Source: Apostichopus japonicus
Lineage: Eukaryota; Echinodermata; Holothuroidea; Aspidochirotida; Stichopodidae
Direction: 5' to 3'
Length of the DNA: 64,000 nucleotides
Assembly: GCF_037975245.1 (NCBI RefSeq)
Contig: NC_092568.1
Coordinates: forward strand, 13,665,501 to 13,729,500
Shown: one piece after another, positions 24,501 through 34,378 of the stretch
Layout of the letters: each line of letters opens with the position of its first letter
Position numbering within the stretch: position 1 is the stretch's first letter
Program-made: the position numbers and the translations under genes
The notes under the pieces: generated by a model
Database searches by the model: none
The model's input: only the letters and a program-made list of their open reading frames with translations
Told to the model about the DNA's origin: nothing

Positions 24501-26819
24501 TCAGAATACTTTTACTTTTTCTGTTTACATCCTCAAAAAATGACAACACTAGACCAAACTAATTGTCTGATCTGATTTTAAACATAATTGAGCCAAGGCT
24601 ACACTTTTGTCTACTTTAACAAGAAATTTTCGGAAAATCTTGTAAACACGATAACTGAAGAAGTACATATCTCCTGAATTTCATACATAGTAGATCAAGC
24701 TTGGTGAGTGCAAGACACATTGAAACTGGTAGAGATCAAAAGTCAGATGAGCTCAATAGGTTTGAAAGTCTCAAAACCTTTGAACATGATAAATAATCTC
24801 TTTAATGCAATGCTTTTCTTTTGTTGAAAATAGTTTGGTCAAATTCAGTTTAGTTTTTTGAAGGGGCTCTACGAATCTTCAACAAAACATAGTCATCCAG
24901 GAAATGAAATCTGCTTCAGAGAGATGATAGTCTTGCTTTAAGTTCACTCAGGCAGGCTCTTATCAGTTTTCACCCTCTGAGCTTCAAGGGGTCAACAGGC
25001 TATCTCAAATGGTGCAAAATTGGCATTTTCTCTGTGATTTATACTAGATGACTTTTGCTTGGGCAGTAGGGTTGTGAAATATTTCTCAGTGTATAAACAA
25101 TGTCATGTAACTCTCATTGATCAATGACAATTATTAAAGGGATGGTTGATGTCAGATCCTATTTGCTAGCTTAAATTGGTAAAAGACAATATCCTTTTAT
25201 TCATACATCTATAGATGTGTCTATATTTTACATATAAAGACTGTTCTTTCTGGATATCGAAACAGTTTGGAATTATATTTTGATTTTGAAAATTTTAAGT
25301 GACTTTTTTTGCCACAACTTGAAAGCATGATTTTTATGTTACTCTGCATTGTTTCTAAAGTCAGAATTGCTGCAAATGCACATTAGGAATATAGTATGAT
25401 AATATGTCACATGTTGCAAAAGCATTTGAGATTGTATACTAAGATAAATAGCATCAAACATTGTATAGTGTCCTCACTCTGCATAGTATTTTGTTTTCAG
25501 TGTTTCATATATTATAAAATGTTATTTTACTAACAGTTCATGGAGCAGCAGATGCAGATGTCAATAAGTGAATCTCAGTATACTAGGGAAGTGCAGCGTC
25601 TGAAAGCTAAGCAGCAAGAAGAGCTGGTCAGAGAGATGCAACAATTACAACTGGAGATGAAAGAAATGGAGAAGCAACTCAAAGATGCCCAAAAGGTGCA
25701 CAAACATAAAGAAGAGCAGATGATGAGAGCTCTTGATTCAAACAAGGATGTAGAGAGCAATGAGATGAAGGTCATGAAGCAACAGAAGGAGGAGGCAGAG
25801 AAGAAATTCAAGAGAACAAGAAACTTGCTGAACGAATATATGAAGAAGCTTAAGGAGCAGGTGAGCTTCATCTAGTTCTTAGTGTTTGTTTGCCTTGTTT
25901 CCATTTTCCTTTTCGCTTAAAAACGTTTGTATTAGGCGCTATATAAATATTATTTATTATAATTATTATTGTTATGTTTACATACTTTGGAAATCATTGA
26001 TGTAGATCAGTAATAGTCATAGAAAACAGTATGTAATCCTAACTAAACAAGGATTTATTAGAATAGTCACTTTGTTCTCTGCTGTAGTCAACAATATCAT
26101 ATACTGAGCCCATCAATTACCACTGATGAAACAAGAAAGAGTTGTTATTAAATTGCTGTATTAAGCGACCTATTTGCATAATTACTTGATGTTAAATTCA
26201 ACCTTCTATTTTATTTGTCTTTACTCAACACTGGAAAACACAAACTGGAAAACCAACACTGGAGGGCAGACTGAATTCTAATAACTGATGTTTAAGATAT
26301 GTTCACTGTGATGGTAGCAACACTATATTGGTCCTGTTACTATGTCAGTTTGTATTTTCAAAATGCCAATATACTACAGAAAGGGAAGAATATCAGGCAA
26401 GGGTTTCATTAATTATTTAATTGCAAACATGGACAGAAGTAAGTTAGCCAAATCAAACAAAACCTACATTAAGATTGAATAAATTGCTAGAATTTTCTTG
26501 CTTCCATGACACTTCACTGGAAGTGGCATAATTCCTGTATTAATACAAATCTTTGCAAGTGTTTGTTGACAAGCTCTACAATGCACTACATTGCAACTAT
26601 ATCTTTATTGTGAATGTAATCTTTTCTTTGTAGTTGTCCAAGTCAACAAGGAGTGATGTCCTGGTCAAGGAACTGTACATTGAGAACTCAAAACTACAGA
26701 GGGCACTGCAACTTACAGAGGAACGCCAGAAAAAGGCTGAAAGAAATAGCATCAATCTCATTGAAAAAAATCATGCATACCTAGGATTAATTAAGAAGGT
26801 TTGTCCAGCAAATGTCTGA
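339..26819 (+). CDS. NINL: Ninein / ninein-like centrosomal protein, 5'-truncated by the window edge (19 exons)
   Basis: Spliced coding region: 339-529, 1396-1519, 3438-3601, 4280-4548, 6102-6174, 7481-7626, 7863-8003, 12455-12629, 12908-13024, 13547-13639, 14313-14475 (end uncertain), 15492-15608 (end uncertain), 16172-17409, 19040-19141, 20408-20491, 21662-21787, 24302-24370, 25537-25860, 26634-26819. All phases join without a stop, giving 3902 nt. Exon 1 carries the family motif PPKYV..GRRSRP as SPKYVRNGKRFGRRSRP. Exons 3-6 hold EF-hand-like units: one degenerate, one canonical (DEDQDGRVGFDE) and two weak. From about residue 320 to the end it is predicted coiled coil. The C-terminal exon (SDVLVKELYIENSKLQRAL) matches the conserved NIN/NINL tail. 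Family members sit at the centrosome subdistal appendages or mother centriole and anchor microtubules via gamma-tubulin. The first EF-hand and the start codon lie left of the window. It could equally be called NIN; overall length favours NINL. Confidence 0.93.
1396..1519 (+). CDS. NINL: NINL exon 2
   Basis: Acceptor ctactttcag, donor gatg|gtaaga, phase 0 in and phase 1 out. It encodes an acidic, low-complexity linker (SSDADADLDLLDE...). An internal GTAGGT at 1435 is a possible alternative donor but breaks the phase with exon 3. Confidence 0.82.
1520..3437. repeat. NINL intron 2 with diverged tandem family-A repeats
   Basis: From about 1690 to 2260 there are four diverged units built around 'aacttcatact...tggatccaccttattga'. 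They are part of the dispersed family also seen near 18.0-18.5, 22.5-23.1, 43.7, 45.7-46.4, 50.2 and 54.5-55.5 kb. Nothing else is recognised in 2260-3437. Confidence 0.65.
3438..3601 (+). CDS. NINL: NINL exon 3 (degenerate EF-hand)
   Basis: Acceptor actaaag, donor gaa|gtaaga. It encodes QVQKIWEDVGVGKDGFLDMD, which matches the human NINL stretch that precedes the canonical EF-hand. The calcium loop lacks a proper acidic spacing, so calcium binding is unlikely. Confidence 0.92.
4280..4548 (+). CDS. NINL: NINL exon 4 (canonical EF-hand)
   Basis: Acceptor cccttcttcag, donor tctgg|gtaagg (phase 2). The loop DEDQDGRVGFDE has D1, D3, D5, G6 and E12, as in a calcium-binding EF-hand. It is followed by a Ser/Thr-rich linker and the start of another EF-like unit (LFTSLDPENSG). 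Confidence 0.93.
4549..6101. other. NINL intron 4, nothing specific
   Basis: No exon with family similarity. A weak family-A fragment lies near 4740-4800, and a (atct)n stretch near 4935-4955. Confidence 0.5.
6102..6174 (+). CDS. NINL: NINL exon 5
   Basis: Acceptor tttttttccccatag, donor gag|gtaagg. It completes the third EF-like unit (YVNADDVIEYWQSQGMHNP), parallel to human FAFPDQVLAMWTQEGIQN. Phase 2 in, phase 0 out. Confidence 0.9.
6175..7480. repeat. NINL intron 5 with a repeat shared with the exon 12-13 intron
   Basis: Bases about 7360-7470 resemble about 15835-16025: both hold a 'gtgtcttgcagg' motif and then 'aatttgttcatttgaaatcag' and 'tgtttgctgg'. The shared block directly precedes exon 6. 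The remainder is unremarkable intron. Confidence 0.55.
7481..7626 (+). CDS. NINL: NINL exon 6
   Basis: Acceptor cttttgccag, donor ttgag|gtaatt (phase 2). It encodes ALEIDMEAGKINLQELSYAL, parallel to human SLDFSVDEKVNLLELTWAL, and then enters the coiled coil. Confidence 0.93.
7863..8003 (+). CDS. NINL: NINL exon 7 (source of the minisatellite)
   Basis: Acceptor tgtttgcag, donor ctgaa|gtaagt; phase 2 in and out. It encodes coiled coil (RDKLKADLAESNQRS...). Its last 42 nt plus the first 31 intron bases form the repeat unit amplified downstream. Confidence 0.92.
8004..11598. repeat. 67-75 bp minisatellite array derived from the exon 7 / intron junction
   Basis: About 50 tandem units follow directly on exon 7. 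The long unit (73 bp) is 42 bp homologous to the exon 7 end (gagacat...aagctgaa) plus 31 bp of intron (gtaagttatatatacacag...gtggatag). A short variant (67 bp) has gtaatatacacag. Higher-order periods are visible: 207 bp (8134, 8341, 8548), 140 bp (9230, 9370, 9510) and a 221-bp trimer (9725, 9946, 10167, 10388, 10609). The long minus-strand frames here are artefacts of the repeat. Confidence 0.97.
11599..12454. other. Remainder of NINL intron 7
   Basis: Unique-looking intron ending in the acceptor tgttatcag. Nothing recognised. Confidence 0.5.
12455..12629 (+). CDS. NINL: NINL exon 8
   Basis: Acceptor tgttatcag, donor aag|gtaaag. It encodes coiled coil; AVERKYQGKINALQAEL parallels human LEQGYRERLSLLRSEVEAE. 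Phase 2 in, phase 0 out. Confidence 0.93.
12908..13024 (+). CDS. NINL: NINL exon 9
   Basis: Acceptor tttttaacag type (cttttaacag), donor cgt|gtaagt, phase 0 both ends. It encodes coiled coil ENERLDTENEKAAEKLIDSE. Confidence 0.9.
13025..13546. repeat. NINL intron 9 with family-A fragments
   Basis: About 13170-13440 holds diverged copies of the family-A unit ('aacttcatatttagtatgtt...attgggt', 'gaatgtcatactttgtatg'). Confidence 0.5.
13547..13639 (+). CDS. NINL: NINL exon 10
   Basis: Acceptor catttcag, donor agg|gtgaga, phase 0 both ends. Coiled coil (QIEHYENALRDYQELLR), parallel to human AAVLKEYELKCRDLQ. Confidence 0.9.
13640..14312. other. NINL intron 10
   Basis: Nothing recognised. Confidence 0.4.
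14313..14475 (+). CDS. NINL: NINL exon 11, 3' end uncertain
   Basis: Acceptor aatcttgcag. It encodes KEHDKVDELTQENELLKHQ, then a basic, Ser-rich non-coil segment. Three donors end in the same phase: 14400 (GGCA|GTAAGT), 14445 (TCTG|GTAAAC) and 14475 (TCAG|GTTTGG). All join exon 12 in frame. I list the longest because the arginine-rich, Gly/Ser stretch resembles the same position in vertebrate NINL. Confidence 0.72.
14476..15491. other. NINL intron 11
   Basis: Nothing recognised beyond a short poly-A run near 14970 and (tg)n near 15100. Confidence 0.4.
15492..15608 (+). CDS. NINL: NINL exon 12, alternative donors at 15608 and 15670
   Basis: Acceptor tgtctgcag. It encodes an acidic linker (NESDGEEMETDIKPPSEDRA). 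The frame stays open past 15608 (GAAG|GTATTG, phase 1) to a stronger donor at 15670 (AAAG|GTAAGG, phase 0). Only the first joins the first acceptor of exon 13 in frame. The second fits either the downstream AG at 16179 or direct splicing to exon 14. Confidence 0.7.
15671..16171. repeat. NINL intron 12 with a repeat shared with intron 5
   Basis: About 15835-16025 is related to 7360-7470 (see intron 5). The intron ends in cattgccttaacag; a second AG lies 8 nt downstream. Confidence 0.5.
16172..17409 (+). CDS. NINL: NINL exon 13, giant coiled-coil exon (1238 nt)
   Basis: Acceptor ccttaacag, donor aag|gttaac. It encodes about 412 residues of uninterrupted, extremely charged coiled coil (Glu/Lys/Arg/Leu/Gln), with many EKE..L and RE.L heptads and no proline. 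It is by far the largest exon, as in vertebrate NIN and NINL, which also have one outsized coiled-coil exon. If the donor is missed, translation runs 12 codons into the intron and stops at 17446. Confidence 0.94.
17410..19039. repeat. NINL intron 13 with tandem family-A repeats
   Basis: About 18020-18545 holds four diverged units, including a perfect DR1 AGGTCAAAGGTCA at 18476-18488. A C-run is at about 18732-18742. No exon is seen in the rest. Confidence 0.65.
19040..19141 (+). CDS. NINL: NINL exon 14
   Basis: Acceptor tatttgcag, donor gca|gtcagt (non-consensus +3). Coiled coil KDFEEELAQVVQDMEEEKAE. Phase 0 both ends. Confidence 0.88.
19142..20407. repeat. NINL intron 14: family-A fragment and AT repeat
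   Basis: A family-A fragment lies at about 19290-19450 and an (AT)n-rich stretch at 19481-19522. Nothing else recognised. Confidence 0.5.
20408..20491 (+). CDS. NINL: NINL exon 15
   Basis: Acceptor atactag, donor aaa|gtgagt, phase 0 both ends. It encodes AKVAAEEAVTAVNLQVQQ and a short PGELEATK end. Confidence 0.85.
20492..21661. other. NINL intron 15
   Basis: A G-run (gggggggggagggg) at about 20929-20942. Nothing else recognised. Confidence 0.4.
21662..21787 (+). CDS. NINL: NINL exon 16
   Basis: Acceptor cacccgcag, donor gag|gtaata, phase 0 both ends. Coiled coil ASFEELLHKHSSLELTAKSL. Confidence 0.88.
21788..24301. repeat. NINL intron 16: family-A repeats and a hAT-like end
   Basis: Family-A units lie at about 22530-22630 and 22850-23085, with a perfect DR1 at 23040-23052. 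About 23625-23730 (ccggcc...gtggccggaattctg...gtgcatccctga) looks like a remnant of a hAT-type element whose ends read TAGGGATGCAC in other animals; no partner end was found. No exon is seen in the remainder. Confidence 0.45.
24302..24370 (+). CDS. NINL: NINL exon 17
   Basis: Acceptor ccttttatag, donor agg|gtcagt. Coiled coil AQISMIEAERDQFKKDLDDA. Phase 0 both ends. Confidence 0.85.
24371..25536. repeat. NINL intron 17
   Basis: One diverged family-A unit at about 24630-24800. Otherwise nothing recognised. Confidence 0.4.
25537..25860 (+). CDS. NINL: NINL exon 18
   Basis: Acceptor tttactaacag, donor cag|gtgagc. Coiled coil ending KKFKRTRNLLNEYMKKLKEQ, parallel to human MLLQEKVDKLKEQ. Phase 0 both ends. 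Confidence 0.94.
25925..25975 (+). mobile_element. SINE-like 3' tail in NINL intron 18
   Basis: GGCGCTATATAAAT followed by a TTATT-rich tail is the typical 3' end of many animal SINEs. Only the tail is seen. The rest of the 25861-26633 intron is unremarkable. Confidence 0.45.
26634..26819 (+). CDS. NINL: NINL terminal exon 19
   Basis: Acceptor ctttgtag. It encodes LSKSTRSDVLVKELYIENSK and ends KKVCPANV-stop. The segment is the conserved C-terminus of NIN and NINL (SDxLLK-LYVEN-xLxxALQxTEExQ). Confidence 0.96.
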   Translation: MSKSTRSDVLVKELYIENSKLQRALQLTEERQKKAERNSINLIEKNHAYLGLIKKVCPANV

Positions 26820-27238
26820 CTGCCCATGACCAGAACAGTTGAAAAGTTTGTGTGCAATTGAAGTCAGAGGCATTAATACCAGGATTGCTGGCAACTGTTC
26901 TGATTTTCTGGGATGACGGCTTTAGCTATGTGCTGACTATTGGAGAATGGTTGTTCATTTTATGGATGGCTTTAGCTATGATGTAATGAGGACATAGAGA
27001 GAGTCCTACATTGTGTGCAGAAGATTGTTTGCAGATTTACTCTTTAAGGGTTATAGCATGATCAAGACTGTTCAAACCTATATGCATTTACTGTTTGTGG
27101 GACTCTAGTCACTACCAGCTCAAGAATACTCAAGGGTGTTGGCAATTCAGAAAGTTTGGGAGTTAACAATCACCAAGTCTTCAGCATTCTTATGTTAATC
27201 CAGCAGTATTTGAATTCAGAAGAAGTGATTATAAATGT

Positions 27239-27795
27239 GAACCAACCTCATATGTTATACAATAAGTTATTACCTTGAACCAACCTCAGTGTGTTATACA
27301 ATTAGTTATCATCTTGAACCAACCTTATTGTGTTATACAATTAGTTATCATCTTGAACTAACCTCAGTGTTATATAATTAGTTATTACATTGATCCAACC
27401 TTATTGTATTATACAATTAGTTATTACCTTGTAGCAACCTCAATGTGTTATACAATTAGTTGCTTCCTTGAACCAACCTCAGTGTGTTAGACAATTAGTT
27501 ATTACCTTGAAGCAACCTCAATGTGTTATACAATTAGTTGCTTCCTTGAACCAACCTCAGTGTGTTATACAATTAGTTATTACCTTGAACCAACCTCAGT
27601 GTTTTATACAATTAGTTCTCACCTTGAACCAACCTCAGTGTGCTATACAATTAGTTGCTACCTTAAAGCAAATTATACAAATTATACAATTATGCAAATT
27701 ATACAATTAGTTATCACCTTGAACCATCCTCAATGTGTTATTCAATTAGTTATCACCTAGAACCATCCTCAGTGTGTTTATACGATTAGTAATTA
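27239..27795. repeat. 39-bp minisatellite in the probable NINL 3' UTR
   Basis: About 13-14 diverged copies of a unit near 'accttgaaccaacctcag' + 'tgtgttatacaattagttatc'. Because 39 is a multiple of three it gives open frames of repeated 13-residue blocks; these have no start context and are not genes. A second short repeat (two copies of a ~65-bp unit with 'accactgtgaatc' and 'ggtattgtagag') follows at about 27793-27920. Confidence 0.92.
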
Positions 27796-28978
27796 CCCTA
27801 GTTACCACTGTGAATCACACATGTAGGGTATTGTAGAGATAACTATCACCCTGAGCATCCCTTGATGTGTTGCACCAGTAGTAACCACTGTGAATCTCCC
27901 GTAGGATATTGTAGAGGTTATTACCACATTTAGCCATCCTGTTGCACAGTTGTCACCCTATTCCAAACCTCACAGTGCTACACACGCAGTTACCATGACA
28001 ACATATGATGTTGTTGGTACAATGTGTGGCCTTATTTTAAATGTATTTTGATGGTGTAGATACGACGATATTGTTCTTCAAATGTAGAAGCCTTGTTTCA
28101 TTTCTCAAAGAATAACAGAAAGTTTTTACCTATTTTAAGTGTTTTAAACCTTTAATGTATAATGTTTGCTTATCCCCTTATATTGCATTTACCTGTGTAT
28201 GTGTTTTTGTCTTGTTTTTTTATGTTTCTATGCCCAAAAAATTTTTTACTGCAAAATTATTTTAGCCTTCACATCCAAACACGGCTTTCACCTGATGTTT
28301 TTTTTTTTGGCCTTGGGTTTGTCTTATGTCTGTGTGCTATTTTTTATGTAAATGAGAAGTGACATTTTTGTAATTTTATATTTTATATATAGTTTGTATG
28401 ATTTTACTCCAGAATTAGTTTCTTCACAGATTTATTATAGGAACAGTTGTACTTGTGATGATAAGTAAAAGGTAGGCTGTTTGTGTTCCTGGCACAGTTG
28501 TTTCCTTTATGACCAAGTGTCAGTCTGTTTGTTGCCTTCTGTGCCCTGTTAGAAAGAGAACCTACCACTGGTTCTTTGCATTCTGAGTTGTAAACAAGTT
28601 TTAGCTTTTGATTGTAGTGGCCTTTATCAATTAATGTTTGAGAACAAAATGTAAAACAAAAGGACTGTCTTCCATAATGTATAATAACTGTTAATCATGT
28701 GACAGTCTGACAATGAGTTCTTGACTACTCAGTCCTGAGTAATTAGCCTGACCAATAATCAAGGAATGATGATCATTGCTAATATATACTTCTCTTTTGT
28801 ACTTTACTTTAATACCCGCTGATTCATGTACTTAAAGGTGTGTTGAGTCCTATAATAGGCATTGAAGTGAACATTCAGAAGCTGCTTCATGTTATATTTT
28901 ATATAAAAGAGAACTGATAATGTAAATAAGTCATTTGTAATATAAACTATCTGACATTTTGTCCTTGAAATTGGTCGC

Positions 28979-28984
28979 AATAAA
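28979..28984 (+). terminator. Candidate poly(A) signal AATAAA for NINL
   Basis: First AATAAA hexamer I see downstream of the stop codon, about 2.16 kb away. Its use is inferred, not shown. Confidence 0.3.
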
Positions 28985-29879
28985 TCAATCATGAAAATTG
29001 ACATAACTCTCTTGAGGAATTACCTTAAGAATTTGAGCATTGTAATATTATTGAAATATGAGTTTTGGAACTTACACATTATAGTGAAACCTAGAACTTG
29101 CAAAGATTCTTTAGACAAATTCTGTGTCCATAAACAGCCCACCCCTATCATATTGTAATATTCTGCTTATATTTCTCCACACTGGCTGTGGCACGCTCTT
29201 CTTTTGCCGTCCGCCACAGAGATTTTGGACACATTGCTAATCCATTCACAGCTGAATACACCCAATCATCCACACCCTAGCTAAGGAAATATCCGAAAGA
29301 AATGTGCTCCTTTGTGAAGGATATATGCTCTGGATGGGTGGTGTTTTTGTTTTGTTCATGCACATGAATATGCCCTTGTGCTGGACATTTAAACTAACAT
29401 TCAACAACAAGTTCTCAGCTGGGGTGGTCGTAGAGGGATAGGATTCACACCAGAGTCTTTTCTCTCTGTTTACATCTCATTTATTTACAAGTATTATATA
29501 TATGGCACATAATTGTATTTACAGTTCTGATAACAACATTGATAGGACTTGTCATGCAATCTCAATATTACAAAGGAATTATTTATTTAAAGCGAAAATT
29601 GTTTCTGAATGAATTAATGATAAAGATCAATGTTACAATTCGTAGTATACTTCAAACAGAACCAATGTTATCTTCAATGAATAGACATAGTGTAGGAACA
29701 TTGAACAATCAGTAAACACAACAAAATATTTCACAGTAACAGATCAATTTTCGAACAGGCTTGGGAGATGAGCAAACAGTTCTTTAGTACATTAAACTGA
29801 TTTATATTACTTTTTAGGTTGTCTTGCTTAGAATTAATATAATTTTCTACTTTCAGAATGGAATAATTTTGTAAAAGAA

Positions 29880-30340
29880 CTCGTTACATTTTGGCATAAA
29901 CTCAATTTACTTGCAATTATAACCATAATATTTGCAATGCAACATGAAAAAGTTCATAGGGTGATATAACACTAAATTATAACCAAAGAAATAATCCTTT
30001 TTGGTCAAAACAAATTGTCTCCCAAAAAATAGATTCTCGGTATCTGAAAGAAAACTCGAGGTTACATGGCAGTCCCAAAATAGGTGCTCAATGGTTTCTG
30101 TATCCATTTTACAGAAAGTGCAGGCAGAGCTTCTTTTTATCTTCCATTAAATAAAGAAGCTTATTGGTAGCAAGAAGTTGGTGTAAGAAATTTAAATTGA
30201 AAATACTGAACTTTCAGTCTCTTAGAGAGTACGAAAAGGCATTCTAAAAATGATGTTCCAGTAACCATCATTGTGATTAAAGAGCAAGTTCCACTTATCA
30301 CACAGGTGGAGGAAGAGAAATAGGTCAGATTAAGAGAGAG
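29880..30340 (-). pseudogene. Decayed LINE, C-terminal reverse-transcriptase region
   Basis: On the minus strand, 30107 downward reads the zinc-finger-like tail CTFCKMDTETIEHLFWDC, which is usual after the RT domain of non-LTR retrotransposons. Immediately upstream, FLHQLLATNKLL and KVQYFQFK appear in other frames. At least two frameshifts and stops separate the pieces, so it is dead. The clade is not resolved. Confidence 0.75.
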
Positions 30341-30779
30341 TAAACTGCTTTAAAGACTTGGAAGCTGCCCTCCCAGTAAATTATTCTTATTTACTTCACT
30401 ACCAATCCCCTTCCTCAGGACGGGCAGCAGCCAACATTTGTGCCCACCCCATGCGGAAAACTTGCCCTCGGGCCCGCTAATGAGTGAAATTAATTACTCC
30501 AAGCTCGTCATAAAGATAATTTCATTTGGGAAAGCCCAGATCTTAGGAGGAATATTTTATTTCCTTTCAAGCAATTATTCAGAATGTGATCATTTGCCTG
30601 TAAACTTGAAAAGATTTATAGTCTCATGTTCGCTTCAGCAACTCGTTATCACTCTAATAGGTCAATTATAAGACAAAGGACAGTTGAAGATTATGGACAA
30701 GGAGAAAAGAACTCCGATTTAATTAAACACTGATAGTGTAGTATCTGAGTTATCCAAAATAGTTTACAAATCAGATCGT

Positions 30780-31390
30780 CTGTTGTACACGGATCTGTTA
30801 AGGTGACACAGATATTGAGATATAAATATGACCATATCTTAATTTTTTTGTGGCCAGAAATTGAGATATTGGAAATGTTTTCTCATTATTGGAGTATTAA
30901 GAACTATGTTGTGTAACAACCTTAATATTTAAATATCTGAATATATATCATGTAAGAAGATGCTACTTATATTTGAACATATGCAGGAACATTTACATAT
31001 TATGATACTCAACTAAAAGATTAAATTTAAATATCTAACCATTAAGATATTTACAAATTCAGAACAAAAATCTTTACTCATTTATTTCTTAACGTTTAGA
31101 AATTAATATAGTTCGAAAGATCTGAATAGCTAAACATTGAGATATTCACATATAATTAATAAAAAGCATCATACTATTTTATTATATACATATTACGACA
31201 TCAAGATCTTAAGATCTAACTATATCTGACCATGAAGATATTCATAATATACAAGATCATAATATCTGCATATGTGAATATTAACATCACATCTAAAAAT
31301 ATGACTGTTGAGATATTTACACATTCATAAACGAGAATAATATCTAAATTTATAGCCATTACGATATTCACATAATCGCTGGCACGCATC
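30780..31390. repeat. AT-rich degenerate repeat region
   Basis: Repeated degenerate motif of the type 'attaagatatttacaaattc' / 'tgaagatattcataata' at roughly 45-60 bp spacing. It looks like an old minisatellite. No coding potential is seen. Confidence 0.5.
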
Positions 31391-34378
31391 TAAAGTTTAA
31401 AGAGAGGTGTATTGAGAAAGGAGGACGGCCTGCCATACAACTTTACCTGAGTTATGCCTACTAAATATTTCATAAGATTCTACAAAAGCTGCAGTTGTTT
31501 TGAGTGGCAGTTCACGTTGAATGACATGCTGTAGCATGATAGTGTGCGTCAACTTTCCTTTTCAGCATCCTCTCATTGATTGTTTTGTGTTGCTTTCACT
31601 GAGTGCTCTGTATCATTGGTGACATCCCAGGAGGACAAAGTAAAGCGTCTTTAAATGCTATACCTATTGTTTTCTTGTTTCACCTCTTTAGAGTGTCTCT
31701 TTTCCCTCAATATTGTACAACAAGCATATTTATTTATATATTTTTACAACCTGCTTCAGCAGAGCTACTCCTCACCTATATTTGCTGATGTTCCTTACCC
31801 CGCCTCTTATTCTTACCAAGATCTCTCTCAAACTGGCCAACGCTAACCAGAAAACACTTTAGGGCTAATGAATATGAAACTTCTCCACCCAAACAAAGCT
31901 CCAAAACAAGTGAAACATAATAACCTAGTCTCCGGAATCTCAGTTGAAACTTCTCAAAACCCTATTGCATGCCTTGGTCGAACCATTTACCTCCATGGCC
32001 GAACTAATCAGGAAAGCGTAACCCAACACCCTAATATCCTGAATCCTCCTTGAAAAACTAAAACATTGGACTAACACCAGGAAATCCTGAATCTACGATT
32101 TCTCTACTGAAGCCATGGCCACAAGATACGAAACTTGGTAAGCCCATTCCAAACTGGCTAAACAAATGCCTCTCAAACCTCACTCTGCAGTTGTTTGCCG
32201 TTTTAACCTTTCTATTACTGACAACAAAATAAAACTTATCGATCAGGGATATATGCTAAACCATTAAAAGAGTGATAATGAAGATAACTATAGCAAAGAA
32301 ACTTTGAAAGTTAAATTTAGCTTCTCCGGCAGAGTCTGACGACAGAGATGGTCTAGTTACACACAGTCTAATACCTAGGATACTCAAAACAAAGTAGAAT
32401 TATACCAAGAAACTCAACCAGTCCTACAATGTTATCAATGTCAATAAAAGTTTGGTGACACATACAACAACTGCAAAAACTAAGCAAAATGCCAAAGATG
32501 TGGTGGAAACCGCTGAGTAAAAGAGTGCACAAACGAAAAATAAAATAAACATGTTGCAAATTATGAAGGCAAAGATGTAGCAATATACAAAGGTTGCCCA
32601 AAATATCAGGAAATAATACAAAACATATCCGATCAAAGCTCAAGATAAAAAAGTATGCCCAAATAGCCACACCGGAAATCAATTGAAATAAAAAGTAACA
32701 TTCCCTCCTCAGGGAAAGCTAATTTAGTAGCTTTTTTTTGTTGGGCTCGTTAAATATTCGACGGAGAACGCCAAGTTCAATATTAAAAATAAAATAATAA
32801 ATCGGCTGGGTCATTGTGTCGGCCCACCGCACCTAAATTTGCAACTAAAGGTTAAAGAACTAAACGAAAATATCTTTCCTCCTCAAATTCTGTGTCTTTC
32901 TCCATTATCTGATGGATAATAACAATTCCAGTTCTTTTAAAATTCTTTTTCGTAATATTTATAGTATCACCCGTTAGCTACTACTAAGCCTTCACAAAAT
33001 TAACGTTTACCGCAGCCTACTATTATCTCCCTCCAGGAGACTAAGCTAGACAGCTCTAGCCACCTTGTGATCCCAGGTTATACAATTTTCAGAAAATACT
33101 CTATTGCCAGATACACAAGGGGATTCTGTATGATTGGTATCAAAAACACTATTCATGCCCTGAATTCCAAAATACCAATTTCTTGAAGTTTTATTCCTTG
33201 TAAGCCTCATACTGTACCTATCATCTCTTACTACAATCCTCCGGGCTCTCCTTTGTATGTAACACATCATAATGATAGCAGGCGCGTATCCAGGATTTTC
33301 TAACCCGGGGGCGCGAATTACTATCTAAGCGGAGCGCCACCATCGGTTGGCGCGCAGCGTACAAGAAAATTTCGGGTTTTGATACCCCCCAGATCACCGG
33401 AAATGGCACTTCTCGGGCTTGAAAATGACCAACCAGATGTACACTTTTACCTGAGAACCAAGTATTTCCCAATAGGTTTTTTCCATCCATAACCTTTTTG
33501 AAGATTTTCACCAGTCACACATCATGTTCGACCTCATCGCATCTCCTGTGGATCATTGCTTTTGTAGGTGATTCTACGTCGCGGTCCACAATACCCGACA
33601 GCCCCACTTTTCAAGGTTTTCAGCCCATTATTTGTTGAGAATTTGAAAATTCACATTTCTCGTGAATAAACTCACTTCAAAACATATACCCATAATGTTT
33701 CAAAAAATGTCATCTATGGACAACCAATATAGAAAAACCTCCTTGAACCCCTAACAGACCGGTCAAAATTACACGAGTGGAGGGAAGTATAATGAAGAAT
33801 GTTGGTGTACAAATATTAAAACCTCTTATAACGGCTATTATAAAACTTGGTTGAAGGAAATGAAAAAGTAGCAGATATTTCCTTCAACCGAACACTACAC
33901 ACACATAGGCGTAGGAGGCGGGGGCTCCTACTGAAAGAAAAATAAATTGCAATGATGTAGCTAAAGGAAATGAATAGTTTAAAAATATCTCCTTGATAAT
34001 TAAAATAAAGTTGTAAGCTTGGCCGACTAATTCGACATTACTAATGTAAAAGAGAATTCGACACAATTGGACCTCCATGCTTTTTCTCCATATACATAAG
34101 ACATTTCGTTGTTTACAGCATCCCGCGGTATACTGCGCAATTTCCACGAACCGTACAGTACACGATGGCATGCGATATAATAACCGATGTTCATTCATAC
34201 TTAGTAAAGATTCCTAAATCCTATTGGTCCATTCAGGTCAGCTGACCGTGGTTAATCCTTTAAGTAACGCACGGTAAAATTACGGGGCATCACTTTAATA
34301 AATCTTTGGTTATATGTAACCAAAAATGTTTTGTTTTATGATTTTTCCCCCACACAAATGGTAGTGTATGAATGAACG

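Noticed and set aside
26817-26819. Possibility that NINL continues after 26819 in a further exon
   Set aside because: The last exon matches the conserved family C-terminus almost to its end, and the downstream DNA is minisatellite and AT-rich sequence without coiled-coil coding.
27468-27760. Open frames of repeated 13-residue blocks (NQPQCVIQLV...)
   Set aside because: Product of the 39-bp minisatellite, whose unit is a multiple of three. It lies beyond the NINL stop codon.
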